64,000 bases of DNA from contig OY727102.1 in NCBI GenBank assembly GCA_963402885.1, positions 3,472,001 to 3,536,000 on the forward strand, in the 5' to 3' direction. Every line of letters starts with the position of its first letter. The first letter of the stretch is position 1. Shown one piece after another: positions 46,961 through 60,448 of the stretch. The DNA comes from Antedon bifida (Eukaryota; Echinodermata; Crinoidea; Comatulida; Antedonidae). The notes beneath the pieces were generated by a model. The model was given only the letters and a program-made list of their open reading frames with translations, searched no databases and had not been told where the DNA came from. A program made the position numbers and the translations under genes.

Positions 46961-46974
46961 CGGCCAAAACTCTG

Positions 46975-47290
46975 TTATGGATTTAAGAAGCACGTTACCC
47001 GTGCATGTGCACAATTAATTAACATGACATAACTAACTCCTAGGTCGCTATTGATGCAAAGCTCCATACCTAATGTTATGTTAGTAGTGACATTATTGTA
47101 TAAAGTTATAACATTCACCATCGAGGGAGACATTTCTAGGTTACCTGACACATTTATTAAAGGAGTCCATAAGCTAAAATTATCATAATCATTGCTGTGC
47201 TTGTATACATCTAGCCCTCCCATCAGACTTGTTCCCAAGAGATACTTCTTGTCAACCAATCTGAATGAAAGGTTTCCTTGTTTTGGTTCA
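46975..47290 (-). pseudogene. unrecognised open frame upstream of the LINE tail
   Basis: Open for about 105 codons on the minus strand without needing its ATG (KYLLGTSLMGGLDVYKHSND ... NVTTNITLGMELCINSD), with several N-x-S/T sites. It ends 15 bases before the LINE fragment. It could be an exon of an unknown gene, an older element, or chance. No splice partner was found. Confidence 0.2.
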
Positions 47291-47299
47291 AATTGTTAA

Positions 47300-49010
47300 A
47301 GTAATGACACATTGACCTCTGACCTTCTGAAAGCTAATTCAACCTCACAAACTGACTGGCTGATTGTCTTCTCTGCCACAACCTCAAATAAACAAAGTTT
47401 CACAAGAAGTGAGTATTTTTAACCAGTCATAAATCACAAGAAAACACTATTGTTAATGTTTTACAGCTGAACCACTGATGATGCTAACACTTTAGAACAA
47501 ATTTTATTTATAAATGCATCATCTCAAAAGAATTTATACATTTTCAAAGATAAATGTTTATAGTAGTTTGTTAGCCCACATAAGACCTCAATTGTGGCCA
47601 TGGAGTTAACCTGGTGATTCAAGGATTGAAATAAAGAATTAATATGTTGGCATACCATATATTGGTGGACAAGTCGCACTTTTTTATGCGCAAATTGCAG
47701 GTACGTCTACACATGTCACAATCCCCAATAAGCCAAAAACATACAGTAAATACATGAAACATGAGTAGAACAAAACAAAGAAAGAAATTGTCAAGCCCAG
47801 CCGCACATAAATGTGACTAACCCATGTGGGAATGATATACAAATTATAAATATAAGTAAAACGTAATAATATTACTATAAAACTTCTTAATTATCGTTGG
47901 TACACAGTATATTAATAGTCTTAAAACCCAGTTTTTAATTAACCATGAATGATAAATTGGTATATTGATATAATTTATGAACAAAATTTATTGTTATCTG
48001 GCTTAAAAATAATAATAAAATGAAATATTATGCATACTCACTGAACTTGTAATTAAATATTTATTGGATATTAATGATTAATAGGTTAATTCTCTCTTTC
48101 TGTATTCATTTGCAATAACATTAATATCAGAATTTACATAATTCATCTGTATTTCAAACGCAGTTTGAATTCAAATTTAAAGATTAGGAAATATAAATTG
48201 CTTTACATCAATTCAATATTTCCTATCTGAATTATATCTCAACAAAAGTAATCGTATTCATACAAAGTATGGAAAGCATATTGAAAGATTTTAACTTAAT
48301 CAATAAAATACAGAATCACTTTAAAACATGTATCAGTAATATTTTATTGCGTTTTAAATCTTGTTATAGTTAAATTAATAAAGTTAATATTTAATGATAT
48401 TTTAACCCAATGGTTACAGTTGTTTCAATTATAATGACAACATTTATAAATATTATTATTTAAAATGTGTGTATTATTTTTAATTTGTGAAGTGTTTTTT
48501 TAGCTAAAAATTAATAGGGTTGAATGAAATAAAAAGTGTGTTGAAGTTTAACTAATAAGTATCAGTATATTGATGGAGTAAATACATCTCTTCTGCCCAA
48601 TTCTAAAATAATTTGTTTTGTTCCATACATTTAATAATTTATAGATGAAAAAGTGGAAAATCAATAATATTAATAATTTTATTATTGTTGGTTTTTTTTA
48701 GTGTAATTGTTTTCTAGAATAATCATTGTTATGTCATGGGAAATATTATATCATTCAATGTCTGGTCACATAATTGTATTCATAATTAATACATAGAATA
48801 TGTATTCTATAAATGTAAATGCTATTTCAGATTTGCCAACAACATCTGGATTCAGACATGAAACATAAAACCAAACATAAGTTCAAACCAACAAAATTCC
48901 TGTGTAAATTCCACAGCTATTAGTTGCAGTATTATTGCCATGGAAACTAAATAATTTGTAGCTGACTCAGTTTGATGAGTGGTGACAATTCAGTTTCAGT
49001 GGTGATAATT
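47300..49010. other. AT-rich intergenic DNA
   Basis: No gene or repeat recognised; ATT- and AAT-rich throughout. Confidence 0.45.
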
Positions 49011-49011
49011 C

Positions 49012-52000
49012 AGTTAATTATTGAATTTTAAAAAGTGGATATTTTGGCCATTTTTCGAAACAAATCCCTGTACTATATATAATTACTAGTTACTATGAAA
49101 TTTTCGAAAAATGGCAAAATTTCGACACTTTTATTTTTTCACTTAACTAGTTACTATGGCTCTATAAGATGATGATAACACCATATATGGCAATATTATC
49201 ACATAATTATTTAATTTTAAAAAGTTGATATTTTGACCATTTTTTAAAACTTTCAAAATGTCCACCTTTTTATTTTTTCACTTAACTAGTTACTATGGCT
49301 GTATAAGATGATGATAACACCATGCTCATTTATGGCAATATTATCGCATAATTATTGAATTTTAAAAAGTTGATATTTTGTCCAATTTTCGAAAAATTTC
49401 CAAATTTCCACCTTTATTTTTTCATATAACTAGTTACTATGGCTCTATAAGATGATGATAACACAATATATGCTCATATATGGCAATATTATCGCATAAT
49501 TATTGAATTAAAAAAAGTGGATATTTTTGCCAATTTTCGAAAAAATCCCTGTACTATAGTACAGGGAAATTTTTGAAAGATGGCCCAATTTCGACCTTTT
49601 TATTTTTTCAAATAACTAGTTACTATGGCTCTATAAGATGATGATAAAACCATATATGCTCATATATGACAATATTATCGCATCATTATTGAATTTTAAA
49701 AAGTAGATATTTTGGTCATTTTTCAAAAAAATCCCTCCTTTTTATTTTTTCAAATAACTAGTTACTATGGCTCTATATGATGATGATAACACAATATATG
49801 CTCATATATGGCAATATTATCGCATAATTATTGAATTTTAAAAAGTTGATATTTTGGCCATTTTTCAAAAAAATTACTGTACTATAGTACAGGGAAATTT
49901 TCGAAAAATGGCCCAATTTCGACTTTTTTATTTTTTCAAATAACTAGTTACTATGGCTGTATAAGATGATGATAACACCATATATGCTCATATATGGCAA
50001 TATTGTCGCATAATTATTGAATTTAAAAAAGTGGATATTTTGGCCATTTTTCGAAAAAATTACTGTACTTATAGTACAGGGAAATTTTTGAAAAATGGCC
50101 CAATTTCGACTTTTTCATTTTTTCACATAACTAGTTACTATGGCTGTATAAGATGATGATAACACCATATATGCTCATATATGGCAATATTATCGCATAA
50201 TTATTGAATTTTAAAAAGTGGATATTTTGGCCATTTTTCGAAAAAATTACTGTACTATAGTACAGGGAAATTTTCAAAAAAATGGCAAAATTTCGACCTT
50301 TTTATTTTTTCAAATAACTAGTTACTATGGCTCTATAAGATGATGATAACACATATATGCTCATATATGGCAATATTATCGCATAATTATTGAATTTTAA
50401 AAAGTTGATATTTTGGCCATTTTTCAAAAAAATTACTGTACTATAGTACAGGAAAATTTTCAAAAAATGACCTAATTTCGACTTTTTCATTTTTTCACAT
50501 AACTAGTTACTATGGCTGTATAAGATGATGATAACACCATATATGCTCATATATGGCAATATTATCGCATAATTATTGAATTTAAAAAAGTGGATATTTT
50601 GGCCATTTTTCGAAAAAATTACTGTACTATAGTACAGGGAAATTTTCAAAAAAATGGCAAAATTTCGACCTTTTTATTTTTTCAAATAACTAGTTACTAT
50701 GGCTCTATAAGATGATGATAACACATATATGCTCATATATGGCTATATTATCGCATAATTATTGAATTTTAAAAAGTTGATATTTTGGCCATTTTTGAAA
50801 AATGGCCCAATTTCGACCTTTTTATTTTTTCAAATAACTAGTTACTATGGCTCTATAAGATGATGATAAAACCATATATGCTCATATATGACAATATTAT
50901 CGCATCATTATTGAATTTAAAAAAGTAGATATTTTGGTCATTTTTCAAAAAAATCCCTCCTTTTTATTTTTTCAAATAACTAGTTACTATGGCTCTATAT
51001 GATGATGATAACACAATATATGCTCATATATGGCAATATTATTGCATAATTATTGAATTTAAAAAAGTGGATATTTTGGCCAATTTTCGAAAAAATTCCT
51101 GTACTATAGTACAGGGAAATTTTCGAAAAATGACCCAATTTCGACCTTTTTATTTTTTCAAATAACTAGTTACTATGGCTCTATAAGATGATGATAACAC
51201 ATATATGCTCATATATGGCAATATTATCGCATAATTATTGAATTTTAAAAAGTTGATATTTTGGCCATTTTTCGAAAAAATTCCTGTACTATAGTACAGG
51301 GAAATTTTCGAAAAATGGCCCAATTTCGACTTTTTCATTTTTTCACATAACTAGTTACTATGGCTGTATAAGATGATGATAACACCATATATGCTCATAT
51401 ATGGCAATATTATCGCATAATTATTGAATTTAAAAAAGTGGATATTTTGGCCATTTTTCGAAAAAATTACTGTACTATAGTACAGGGAAATTTTTGAAAA
51501 ATGGCCCAATTTCGACTTTTTCATTTTTTTCACATAACTAGTTACTATGGCTGTATAAGATGATGATAACACCATATATGCTCATATATGGCAATATTAT
51601 CGCATAATTATTGAATTTTAAAAAGTTGATATTTTGGCCATTTTTCAAAAAAATTACTGTACTATAGTACAGGGAAATTTTCAAAAAATGACCCAATTTC
51701 GACTTTTTCATTTTTTCACATAACTAGTTACTATGGCTGTATAAGATGATGATAACACCATATATGCTCATATATGGCAATATTATCGCATAATTATTGA
51801 ATTTAAAAAAGTGGATATTTTGGCCATTTTTCGAAAAAATTACTGTACGTACAGGGAAATTTTCAAAAAAATGGCAAAATTTCGACCTTTTTATTTTTTC
51901 AAATAACTAGTTACTATGGCTCTATAAGATGATGATAACACATATATGCTCATATATGGCTATATTATCGCATAATTATTGAATTTTAAAAAGTTGATAT

Positions 52001-54118
52001 TTTGGCCATTTTTGAAAAATGGCCCAATTTCGACCTTTTTATTTTTTCAAATAACTAGTTACTATGGCTCTATAAGATGATGATAAAACCATATATGCTC
52101 ATATATGACAATATTATCGCATCATTATTGAATTTAAAAAAGTAGATATTTTGGTCATTTTTCAAAAAAATCCCTCCTTTTTATTTTTTCAAATAACTAG
52201 TTACTATGGCTCTATATGATGATGATAACACAATATATGCTCATATATGGCAATATTATTGCATAATTATTGAATTTTAAAAAGTGGATATTTTGGCCAA
52301 TTTTCGAAAAAATTCCTGTACTATAGTACAGGGAAATTTTCGAAAAATGGCCCAATTTCGACCTTTTTATTTTTTCAAATAACTAGTTACTATGGCTCTA
52401 TAAGATGATGATAACACATATATGCTCATATATGGCAATATTATCGCATAATTATTGAATTTTAAAAAGTTGATATTTTGGCCATTTTTCAAAAAAATTA
52501 CTGTATTTTCGAAATTTTCGAAAAATGGCCCAATTTCGACTTTTTCATTTTTTCACATAACTAGTTACTATGGCTGTATAAGATGATGATAACACCATAT
52601 ATGCTCATATATGGCAATATTATCGCATAATTATTGAATTTAAAAAAGTGGATATTTTGGCCATTTTTCGAAAAAATTACTGTACTATAGTACAGGGAAA
52701 TTTTTGAAAAATGGCCCAATTTCGACTTTTTCATTTTTTCACATAACTAGTTACTATGGCTGTATAAGATGATGATAACACCATATATGCTCATATATGG
52801 CAATATTATCGCATAATTATTGAATTTTAAAAAGTGGATATTTTGGCCATTTTTCGAAAAAATTACTGTACTATAGTACAGGGAAATTTTCAAAAAAATG
52901 GCAAAATTTCGACCTTTTTATTTTTTTTAATAACTAGTTACTATGGCTCTATAAGATGATGATAACACATATATGCTCATATATGGCAATATTATCGCAT
53001 AATTATTGAATTTTAAAAAGTTGATATTTTGGCCATTTTTCCAAAAAATTACTGTACTATAGTACAGGGAAATTTTCAAAAAATGACCCAATTTCGACTT
53101 TTTCATTTTTTCACATAACTAGTTACTATGGCTGTATAAGATGATGATAACACCATATATGCTCATATATGGCAATATTATCGCATAATTATTGAATTTA
53201 AAAAAGTGGATATTTTTGCCATTTCTCGAAAAAATTACTGTACTATAGTACAGGGAAATTTTCAAAAAAATGGCAAAATTTCGACCTTTTTATTTTTTCA
53301 AATAACTAGTTACTATGGCTCTATAAGATGATGATAACACATATATGCTCATATATGGCTATATTATCGCATAATTATTGAATTTTAAAAAGTTGATATT
53401 TTGGCCATTTTTGAAAAATGGCCCAATTTCGACCTTTTTATTTTTTCACATAACTAGTTACTATGGCTCTATATGATGATGATAACACATATATACTCAT
53501 ATATGGCAATATTATCGCATAATTATTGAATTTTAAAAAGTTGATATTTTGGCCATTTTTCAAAAAAATTACTGTACTATAGTACAGGGAAATTTTCGAA
53601 AAATGGCCCAATTTCGACATTTTTATTTTTTCACATAACTTACTATGGCTGTATAAGATGATGATAACGCCATATATGCTCATATATGGCAATATTATCG
53701 CATAATTATTGAATTTTAAAAAGTGGATATTTTGGCCATTTTTCGAAAAAATTACTGTACTATAGTACAGGGAAATATTCCAAAAAATGGCCAAATTTCG
53801 ACCTTTTTATTTTTTCAAATAACTAGTTACTATGGCTCTATAAGATGATGATAACACATATATGCTCATATATGGCAATATTATCGCATAATTATTGAAT
53901 TTTAAAAAGTTGATATTTTGGCCATTTTTCGAAAAAATTACTGGGAAATTTTTTAAAAAATGGCCAAATTTCGACCTTTTTATTTTTTCAAATAACTAGT
54001 TATTATGGCTGTATAAGATGATAATAACACCATATATGGTCATATATGGCAATATTATCGCATAATTATTGAATTTAAAAAAGTGGATATTTTGGCCATT
54101 TTTCGAAACTCGAACTCA
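49012..54118. repeat. 5.1-kb satellite with higher-order repeat
   Basis: About 30 tandem monomers marked by AACTAGTTACTATGGCT. Two size classes alternate: about 186 bp, and about 143-149 bp lacking the central hairpin. Long monomers carry a 54-bp inverted repeat: CCATTTTTCGAAAA, then the perfect palindrome CTGTACTATAGTACAG, then TTTTCGAAAAATGG. From 49615 a seven-monomer higher-order unit is visible: 49615-50837 (1223 bp), 50838-52053 (1216 bp), 52054-53453 (1400 bp, one extra monomer). The copies agree almost base for base. Open frames on the minus strand repeat with the array and are not genes. Diverged monomer remnants continue to about 54370. Confidence 0.95.
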
Positions 54119-54379
54119 TATAATTATGCGCATGTCAAATAGTAACCATGTATGTCAAAAAATAAATTTGTTTAAAAAATGGCCAAATTTCAACCTTTCT
54201 ATTTGTTGGCATTACTGGTTACTATATCATAATTGACATGCGCAGAACACAATTATGTGATTCTGTGCAGGTCAAACTTTTTCGGAAATTTTTTTTTTTT
54301 CAAAAAATTGCCAATTTTGAACTTTCTATTTTTAAGAAAATGGCCAAAATAGTAACATTTTAAAATATGTTGAGGAAAC

Positions 54380-57300
54380 ATGCGCAGAACACAATATGTC
54401 ATTCTGCTGGTCACATAAATATATTATGCTATTAAGTTTTCAAAATCTTCAATATATTATGCATCATCTATAATATAGGTTGAAATGTATCACTTTCTTA
54501 TCCACTTTCAAAAACCTTGCACTGTGCATCATATATTTTGGTTTTGAACATGTGGTAACTTTTGTTTTCTCCTATTTATCAGAAAAGTATATAAAAAATA
54601 GTTAGGCCCTATATAAAATATATTTATTTTATAGCCTGTATCATTTGAATTGTTTGTTATCTTGAATATGATGATAACACTATTGACTTTATAATAGGTG
54701 TATCTTCTGTTGACAACGCACATTAGCTGCAAAGGTTTCACAATCATTTGGAATATAAGTGAGTTTTATTATGATGTGGGGTTATTTGTAATTAGGTTAT
54801 TATCTCCCCATTAACAAAAATTATCATATTAAATGTAGTAAAGTACAATACGATAGAACACCCTTTAAGAGGACAATTTTGAGATGCAACAAATTGTTCC
54901 CGTAATAAGGGTGACCATGTCGACTGAAGCTAAATTTTCATGTTCATTTTCGATGTTTTTCTGACCCATCAAGCTCAAATATTATACATATGAAACGCCA
55001 TATGTGCCAAAATCTATTTACTAATTAAGTCAAAACTCTCTGGAACCCAGACTACAAAGTGCAGTTCATTTTCAAAGACCTCCATCTCGCAAGAGTTTTA
55101 ACAGAAAACACCTATTATAACAGTCCAGTGCATTATGTCTTCTTCTTTGCTTTTTCTGTTTCAGGTTCCATTTTCTGTTGTATAATAACATCAAATGACT
55201 GTTTATTTGACAATAAATGTGTGGTCATAATAATACATTTTGTTGCACCTAAAGTTGCCCAGCAATAGCCGGTTAAATTGTTTACACCTAATATAATTGG
55301 GCCATTAGAGAACTTTATTTAATCGGTCTGTTTTTGAAATTTATACCATTTCTGCTACCAAGAAAATGGAGGCAATTGTATTTATTTACTATTTTAACTG
55401 GTTATTTGCTCGCATCAGAAACATGCCTCAGGTTGCAATGGCTGCAACAGCAAGCACCAAAGAAAATTTATGAAATCACAGAAAACAAATATCTTATTAT
55501 AACCTAATAATATAAAAACATGTTTAATATTATTTTAACTTTGTATACCTATCATTGCAATATATCTGAATAAGAAACAATATATTATAATATTGGCAGA
55601 CATCCAATTATTTATGACGTTTATAAGATATGCTTCAATGGTTATTATTATTCATATAAATATTAAATATGGAAGAAGACAGCATTTCGGATATTTCACC
55701 TCAATCTATAAATACATTATCTGCAATTTGTCAAAGAAAAATGTTAATGGAAAGGCAAAATTGTATGTCATATTTTTATTAAAAGAAGTTGTCTTCCCTT
55801 TTGTCTGACTTGTTTTGTCTCTATTCTATTACAAACATCATTATGAATTAATCCATCCTAATACTAGTTGTCATGTGTTTTATTTATAAAATGTAATTTA
55901 ATAGTTGTAACACAACGCAATATCTATTAACAAAGGAAATATAAAAAGTGTATATAATATTTTTCTTTCTATTACTATCAGATCATGATATAGCAAGTCA
56001 ACTTTTATTTATCAAGATTTTTAAAATGTCACCTTTAACTATTCAAAAAATCCATCATCCCCCATACCCCCTCCTCCCCTCCACCCCTGTTTTACACAAT
56101 AAATTTTATAATGGCATATTAATCAATATTGGAGCATTAAACAATTTTTTGTTAAAGAAATAAACGAATCTGAAACGGAATTGATTTGATGTTTACTTGA
56201 CAAAAATATTGATTTAGCAAAATCTCTTTTATGTTGCATTTCCTATTACTGTGACTGTAATTGATTTATTGACTTTTATTGAAATATAAAATTTCTTTAA
56301 AAAGTCAAGGTACTTGCTGTTATAAATGTTGTTATGTTGCAAAATTGAATAAAAATAGTTGAAGTATTGTGGGTACAAATTAAAAATAAATTGTCACCTT
56401 CTGGTTGGCTATTTTCAACAATAAATTCAATGGATTTCTCAGAATATCTATTATATATCATTATAACAGCTTTTAACAAAATGTTTTTTATAGGCCGTAA
56501 TTATATCTTTAGGTAAATGATGGTATAATTCACCCTGGAAAGAAAAACAGGGTACACTAATAGGTTTCATTTGAAACAATATTGTGATGGAAAAGCAATT
56601 ATTATTATATATTTATTATACAACATGATTACGGCTATATTATCAGGTGCGGTTACATGTTCTGGAACTGATGAATTAAAAATTAACTTTAAAAATATTT
56701 AAAAACTTCATTCCAAATTACAATTGATATGCAACAACTAAGTTTTCTTTTCTAAAATTGATTTCTATTTTTAGTGTATAATTTTCTCTATTTATAAATT
56801 TGATTACTCTTTGTCTTTACTTTATTATGTTTGTTATGACAAACATAAATAATTGATAATTAATAATAATAATTGAGCACGCCCTCAGCGTGCGAATTCT
56901 TTGGTGGTAAAACACTCTCAGCAAGTTTGCTTTTTTTCAGTTAAAGATCATGGTGAGTTAAGTTTAATATTCTTAAAACAGTCAGACTTGTGATAGTTTC
57001 TATGATATTTCCAATTACTGTACCACTTTGAAAATCAGTCCACTAGTACTAAAAGTGCCTGCAGAATAAATAAATAAATAAAATTCCTCAAATTCAATAA
57101 TAATAATAATAACATTTGAAAATTATATTGTATAATTAATAAATAAATATCAAAACTAATAAATGAAAATAAATATAATAATATTATAAATAAATAAAAA
57201 TATTCTGAAAAAGAGGTTTCTCTCTCTTAAATTTTTACCCAAAAAATTGCTCACTGTGCTTTTAACAACAACGAGTAATTCAACCATTTCATTTAATAAA

Positions 57301-57960
57301 TCATCCATCAACAAAAAGGCAAATGTAGTTATTTTTATCATTTTATTTTATTCAGGAATGTTAAGTCTGTGAATGCATTCAACACTTGATACAGTTATTA
57401 TTGCATTCTGTCATATGTTGATATGCATGGCCAAATTTAAACATTTTTTATTGCAGCTATCTGTCACACTACATGTATATGATACCATATATATTGCATA
57501 GCTAAAAGCTATTCCAACAGCCTTACATTTTTTTCATTTACTGTACTGTATGTTCAGTGCAGGGGCAGGCAACAGGTAAAAAATGTGCGTCTAGTATTGG
57601 ATTTATCCGCCTATAACTAATGTCATAAACGGTGTAATACTAATAACACAATCCAAAATTTTATTTGTTTCTTAAATAAAACATTTTTCAGAAAGACAAA
57701 ATAAGAAATAAGCATGTTTTACAGATGAATGATAAAACAAATTATTACATAAAAAAAGAAATTAATTGGAGCATGTCATAAGTGGAACAGGTCATTATGA
57801 CATACTCTGTACAGTACATTTTGAGTGGGGTTCAAAAAGTGGTACAGACAGAAAGGTATTTATAGTTTTATACTTTCATCAATTATTTAAAATAAACATT
57901 TTCGGAACAGTTCCTTCAACTGTCAACTTTTCTTTCCATTGGTATCAAGTAATAGTTTTT
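54380..57960. other. no gene seen
   Basis: AT-rich DNA. About 70 bases at 54950-55030 (AAACGCCATATGTGCCAAAA) resemble the repeat unit at 61388. A short frame MPQVAMAATASTKENL at 55421 has no support. No spliced exon chain was found. Confidence 0.4.
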
Positions 57961-57976
57961 GGAAAGATAAAGGCAT

Positions 57977-58845
57977 ATGAGGTAGATGGCAGGGATTGAT
58001 GTATGTCACTGTACCAATACACATCAGGTAGATGGCAGAGACTGAGGTATGCCTCTATACCAATACATCAGGTAGATGGCAGGGACTGAGGTATGCCTCT
58101 ATACCAATACATCAGGTAGATGGCAGGGACTGAGGTATGGCTCTATACCAATACATCAGGTAGATGGCAGGGATTGATGTATGTCACTGTACCAATATAT
58201 CAGGTAGATGGCAGGGACTGAGGTATGCCTCTATACCAATACATCAGGTAGATGGCAGGGACTGAGGTATGCCTCTATACCAATACATCGGGTAGATGAC
58301 AGGGACTGAGGTATGCCTCTATACCAATACATCAGGTAGATGGCAGGGATTGATGTATGTCACTGTACCAATACATCAGGTAGATGGCAGAGACTGATGT
58401 ATGTCACTGTACCAATACATCAGGTAGATGGCAGGGATTGATGTATGTCACACGGTACCAATACATCAGGTAGATGGCAGAGACTGAGGTATGCCTCTAT
58501 ACCAATACATCAGGTAGATGGCAGGGACTGTGGTATGCCTCTATACCAATACATCAGGTAGATGGCAGAGACTGAGGTATGCCTCTATACCAATACATCA
58601 GGTAGATGGCAGGGACTGTGGTATGCCTCTATACCAATACATCAGGTAGATGGCAGAGACTGAGGTATGCCTCTATACCAATACATCAGGTAGATGGCAG
58701 GGATTGAGGTATGCCTCTATACCAATACATCAGAAAGATAGCATGGAGTGGGGCATTATGCCACTGTTGTACCAATACATCAGGCAGAGAGCAGGGAGTG
58801 AGGATACAGGTGCATTTATGTACATGCCAGTGTACCAATACAGTA
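57977..58845. repeat. 44-bp minisatellite, about 19 copies
   Basis: Unit: CATCAGGTAGATGGCAGGGA, CTGAGGTATGCC, TCTATACCAATA. Two variant types occur: A (CTGAGGTATGCCTCTATACC) and B (TTGATGTATGTCACTGTACC), in the order BAAABAAABBBAAAAAA and then degenerate units. Near the end, variants with GAGACTGAGG and GGGACTGTGG alternate, an 88-bp dimer. Forty-four is not a multiple of three, so it is not protein-coding. Confidence 0.95.
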
Positions 58846-58849
58846 ACAT

Positions 58850-59700
58850 TCTAAAATTAGAACTGAATTGCAATTTTACAATGACAGAAATAATTGGGAG
58901 CAATAGGAAGTATTTGTCTGAGTATTCCAGTTAATACTGTTTACCTGATTAAGCTGAAATCCTGACAAAGCAAAGTAGGATTTACCTAGTAGTTGGTGCT
59001 AGCTATATTATGGAGCAAATTTAACAATGATTTAAAAAAACTAAATTTTTAAAGGTTATATAAACTTTTCATTTCCATTTTTTGCTGTTTGTATAACTTT
59101 ATTTTCCTTTTTTTTTTCTTGTTCTTTTTTTTTTTTGCATGGATATTTATAATCTTTGTTTATTTATTATATTTATTATTAATAGTGTAATTGTATTTTT
59201 GATTCTATATTTTGCATTTCGTAGAAAATTCTTCTTTAAATGTTTAAGGGTTACCCTTTCAATTCCATTTTTTTTTTTGCTGTTTTATACATTTTTTTTC
59301 CCTTTTTCTTTATTTGCATGGATATTTCTAATCTCGATCTTTACTGTATTTTCTATTCTATATGTTGCATTTTGTAGAAAGTTCTTATTTAAGGCAGGAT
59401 TTTTCTTAACAGGGGCGCTGTCAAAAGTGGGATGTAAATGTATAAATGTGTGAATGAAATGTTTATTGAAAGAGAAAGTCCAAAACTATTGATCAGATTT
59501 CTCATATTTTATACTTTCTATACTGATATTATAAATACAGTAATATCAGTATTATTTTTACAATTGAAACGATTTATTTGTTCAGTTTATTACATGTTTA
59601 TAATGTTGATTTAGTAATAATGTGATAGGGCTTATTTTATGCTACAACTGCAGATCCAGGATTTTGAAGTCGAGGCCGATCCCATGGTCTAAAAATTCTG
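58850..59700. other. T-rich stretch, no gene
   Basis: Two diverged copies of a block TATATTTTGCATTTCGTAGAAA / TATATGTTGCATTTTGTAGAAA (about 59201 and 59357) indicate a duplication of about 155 bp. The open frame at 59139-59453 is a hydrophobic by-product of T-rich sequence. Confidence 0.45.
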
Positions 59701-59705
59701 AACCT

Positions 59706-59872
59706 AAAGCTCTGTCTACACTATAAAACTTTTTGTGACAAAAAATGTGATGTGCCCATATTTGGACATGATGACATCATATAACTACCATATTAGGGCT
59801 ACCACTACCATATTTGGGCACAAATTATTATTCTTTTGTCAAACTAGTTTGATAGTGTAGACAGTGTAGCTT
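59706..59872. mobile_element. MITE family copy 10
   Basis: Left end AAGCTCTGTCTACACTATAA, right end GTTTGATAGTGTAGACAGTG then TAGCTT (four-base insertion). The internal units are partly eroded. A duplicate of its right half follows at 59949. Confidence 0.8.
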
Positions 59873-60112
59873 ATGTCCTATCCTATTCTGCTGCCAAGAA
59901 ATGTGGTTAATTATTATTTTCTCGCAGCAGAAAGAGAGACCTATACAAAACATATCAATACCATATTTGGCTATATCACTACCATATTTGGGTATATCAC
60001 TACCATATTTGGTAGTTTGATAGTCAGAGCTTAATGTCCTATCCTATTCTGCTGCCAAGAAATTTGGTTAATTATTATTTTCTCGTAGCAGAAAGCGAGA
60101 CCTATACAAGAC
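59868..60112. repeat. tandem duplication carrying half a MITE
   Basis: TGTCCTATCCTATTCTGCTG...TCTCGCAGCAGAAAGAGAGA (59874-59945) recurs at 60034-60105 with three or four changes. Between them lies a second MITE right half (59949-60032) with three 21-bp units. A unit of about 160 bp was duplicated together with the MITE end. Confidence 0.8.
59949..60032. mobile_element. MITE family copy 11, right half only
   Basis: Three units CATATCACTACCATATTTGG-like and a shortened right end GTTTGATAGTCAGAGCTT. Part of the duplication described at 59868-60112. Confidence 0.7.
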
Positions 60113-60416
60113 TTGCAGCGGACCAAACCCTAGACCAAGATATTCCTCAGTAGTGAAATTAACGAGCTGTTAATGTGTAAACTCCAACAGCTGGTTTTGA
60201 TATATACCTGTATAAATCATAGATAATCTATGTAGTGTAATGTAAGATCTACAGTATAACAGATTAGAATTGTTGTGAAAATATATGTTATTAAAGGGAA
60301 TTTGTCAGATATTTAATTCATTGATTAAGTGCAGGTAATGAGGCACTCTTTAGGTTGACATAATGGAATTACAGTTTTTGTAAACACACAAATGTGATAT
60401 TTTCAATTCAATCATG

Positions 60417-60448
60417 GAGTAAAGAATAATAATTATTATTCTTTACTC
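60417..60448. repeat. perfect 32-bp palindrome
   Basis: GAGTAAAGAATAATAA and its exact complement without a loop. The symmetry continues imperfectly on both sides (TCAATCATG / AATGATTCA) to about 52 bases. Confidence 0.7.

Noticed and set aside
49012-54118. Repeated minus-strand frames of 60-118 codons (for example at 50302, 51150, 53438) encoding near-identical peptides.
   Set aside because: They follow the satellite period and depend on monomer length; the similarity is that of the DNA repeat, not of a gene family.
57977-58845. A repeat-protein gene encoded by the minisatellite.
   Set aside because: The 44-bp period shifts the reading frame at each unit, and stops occur in all frames.
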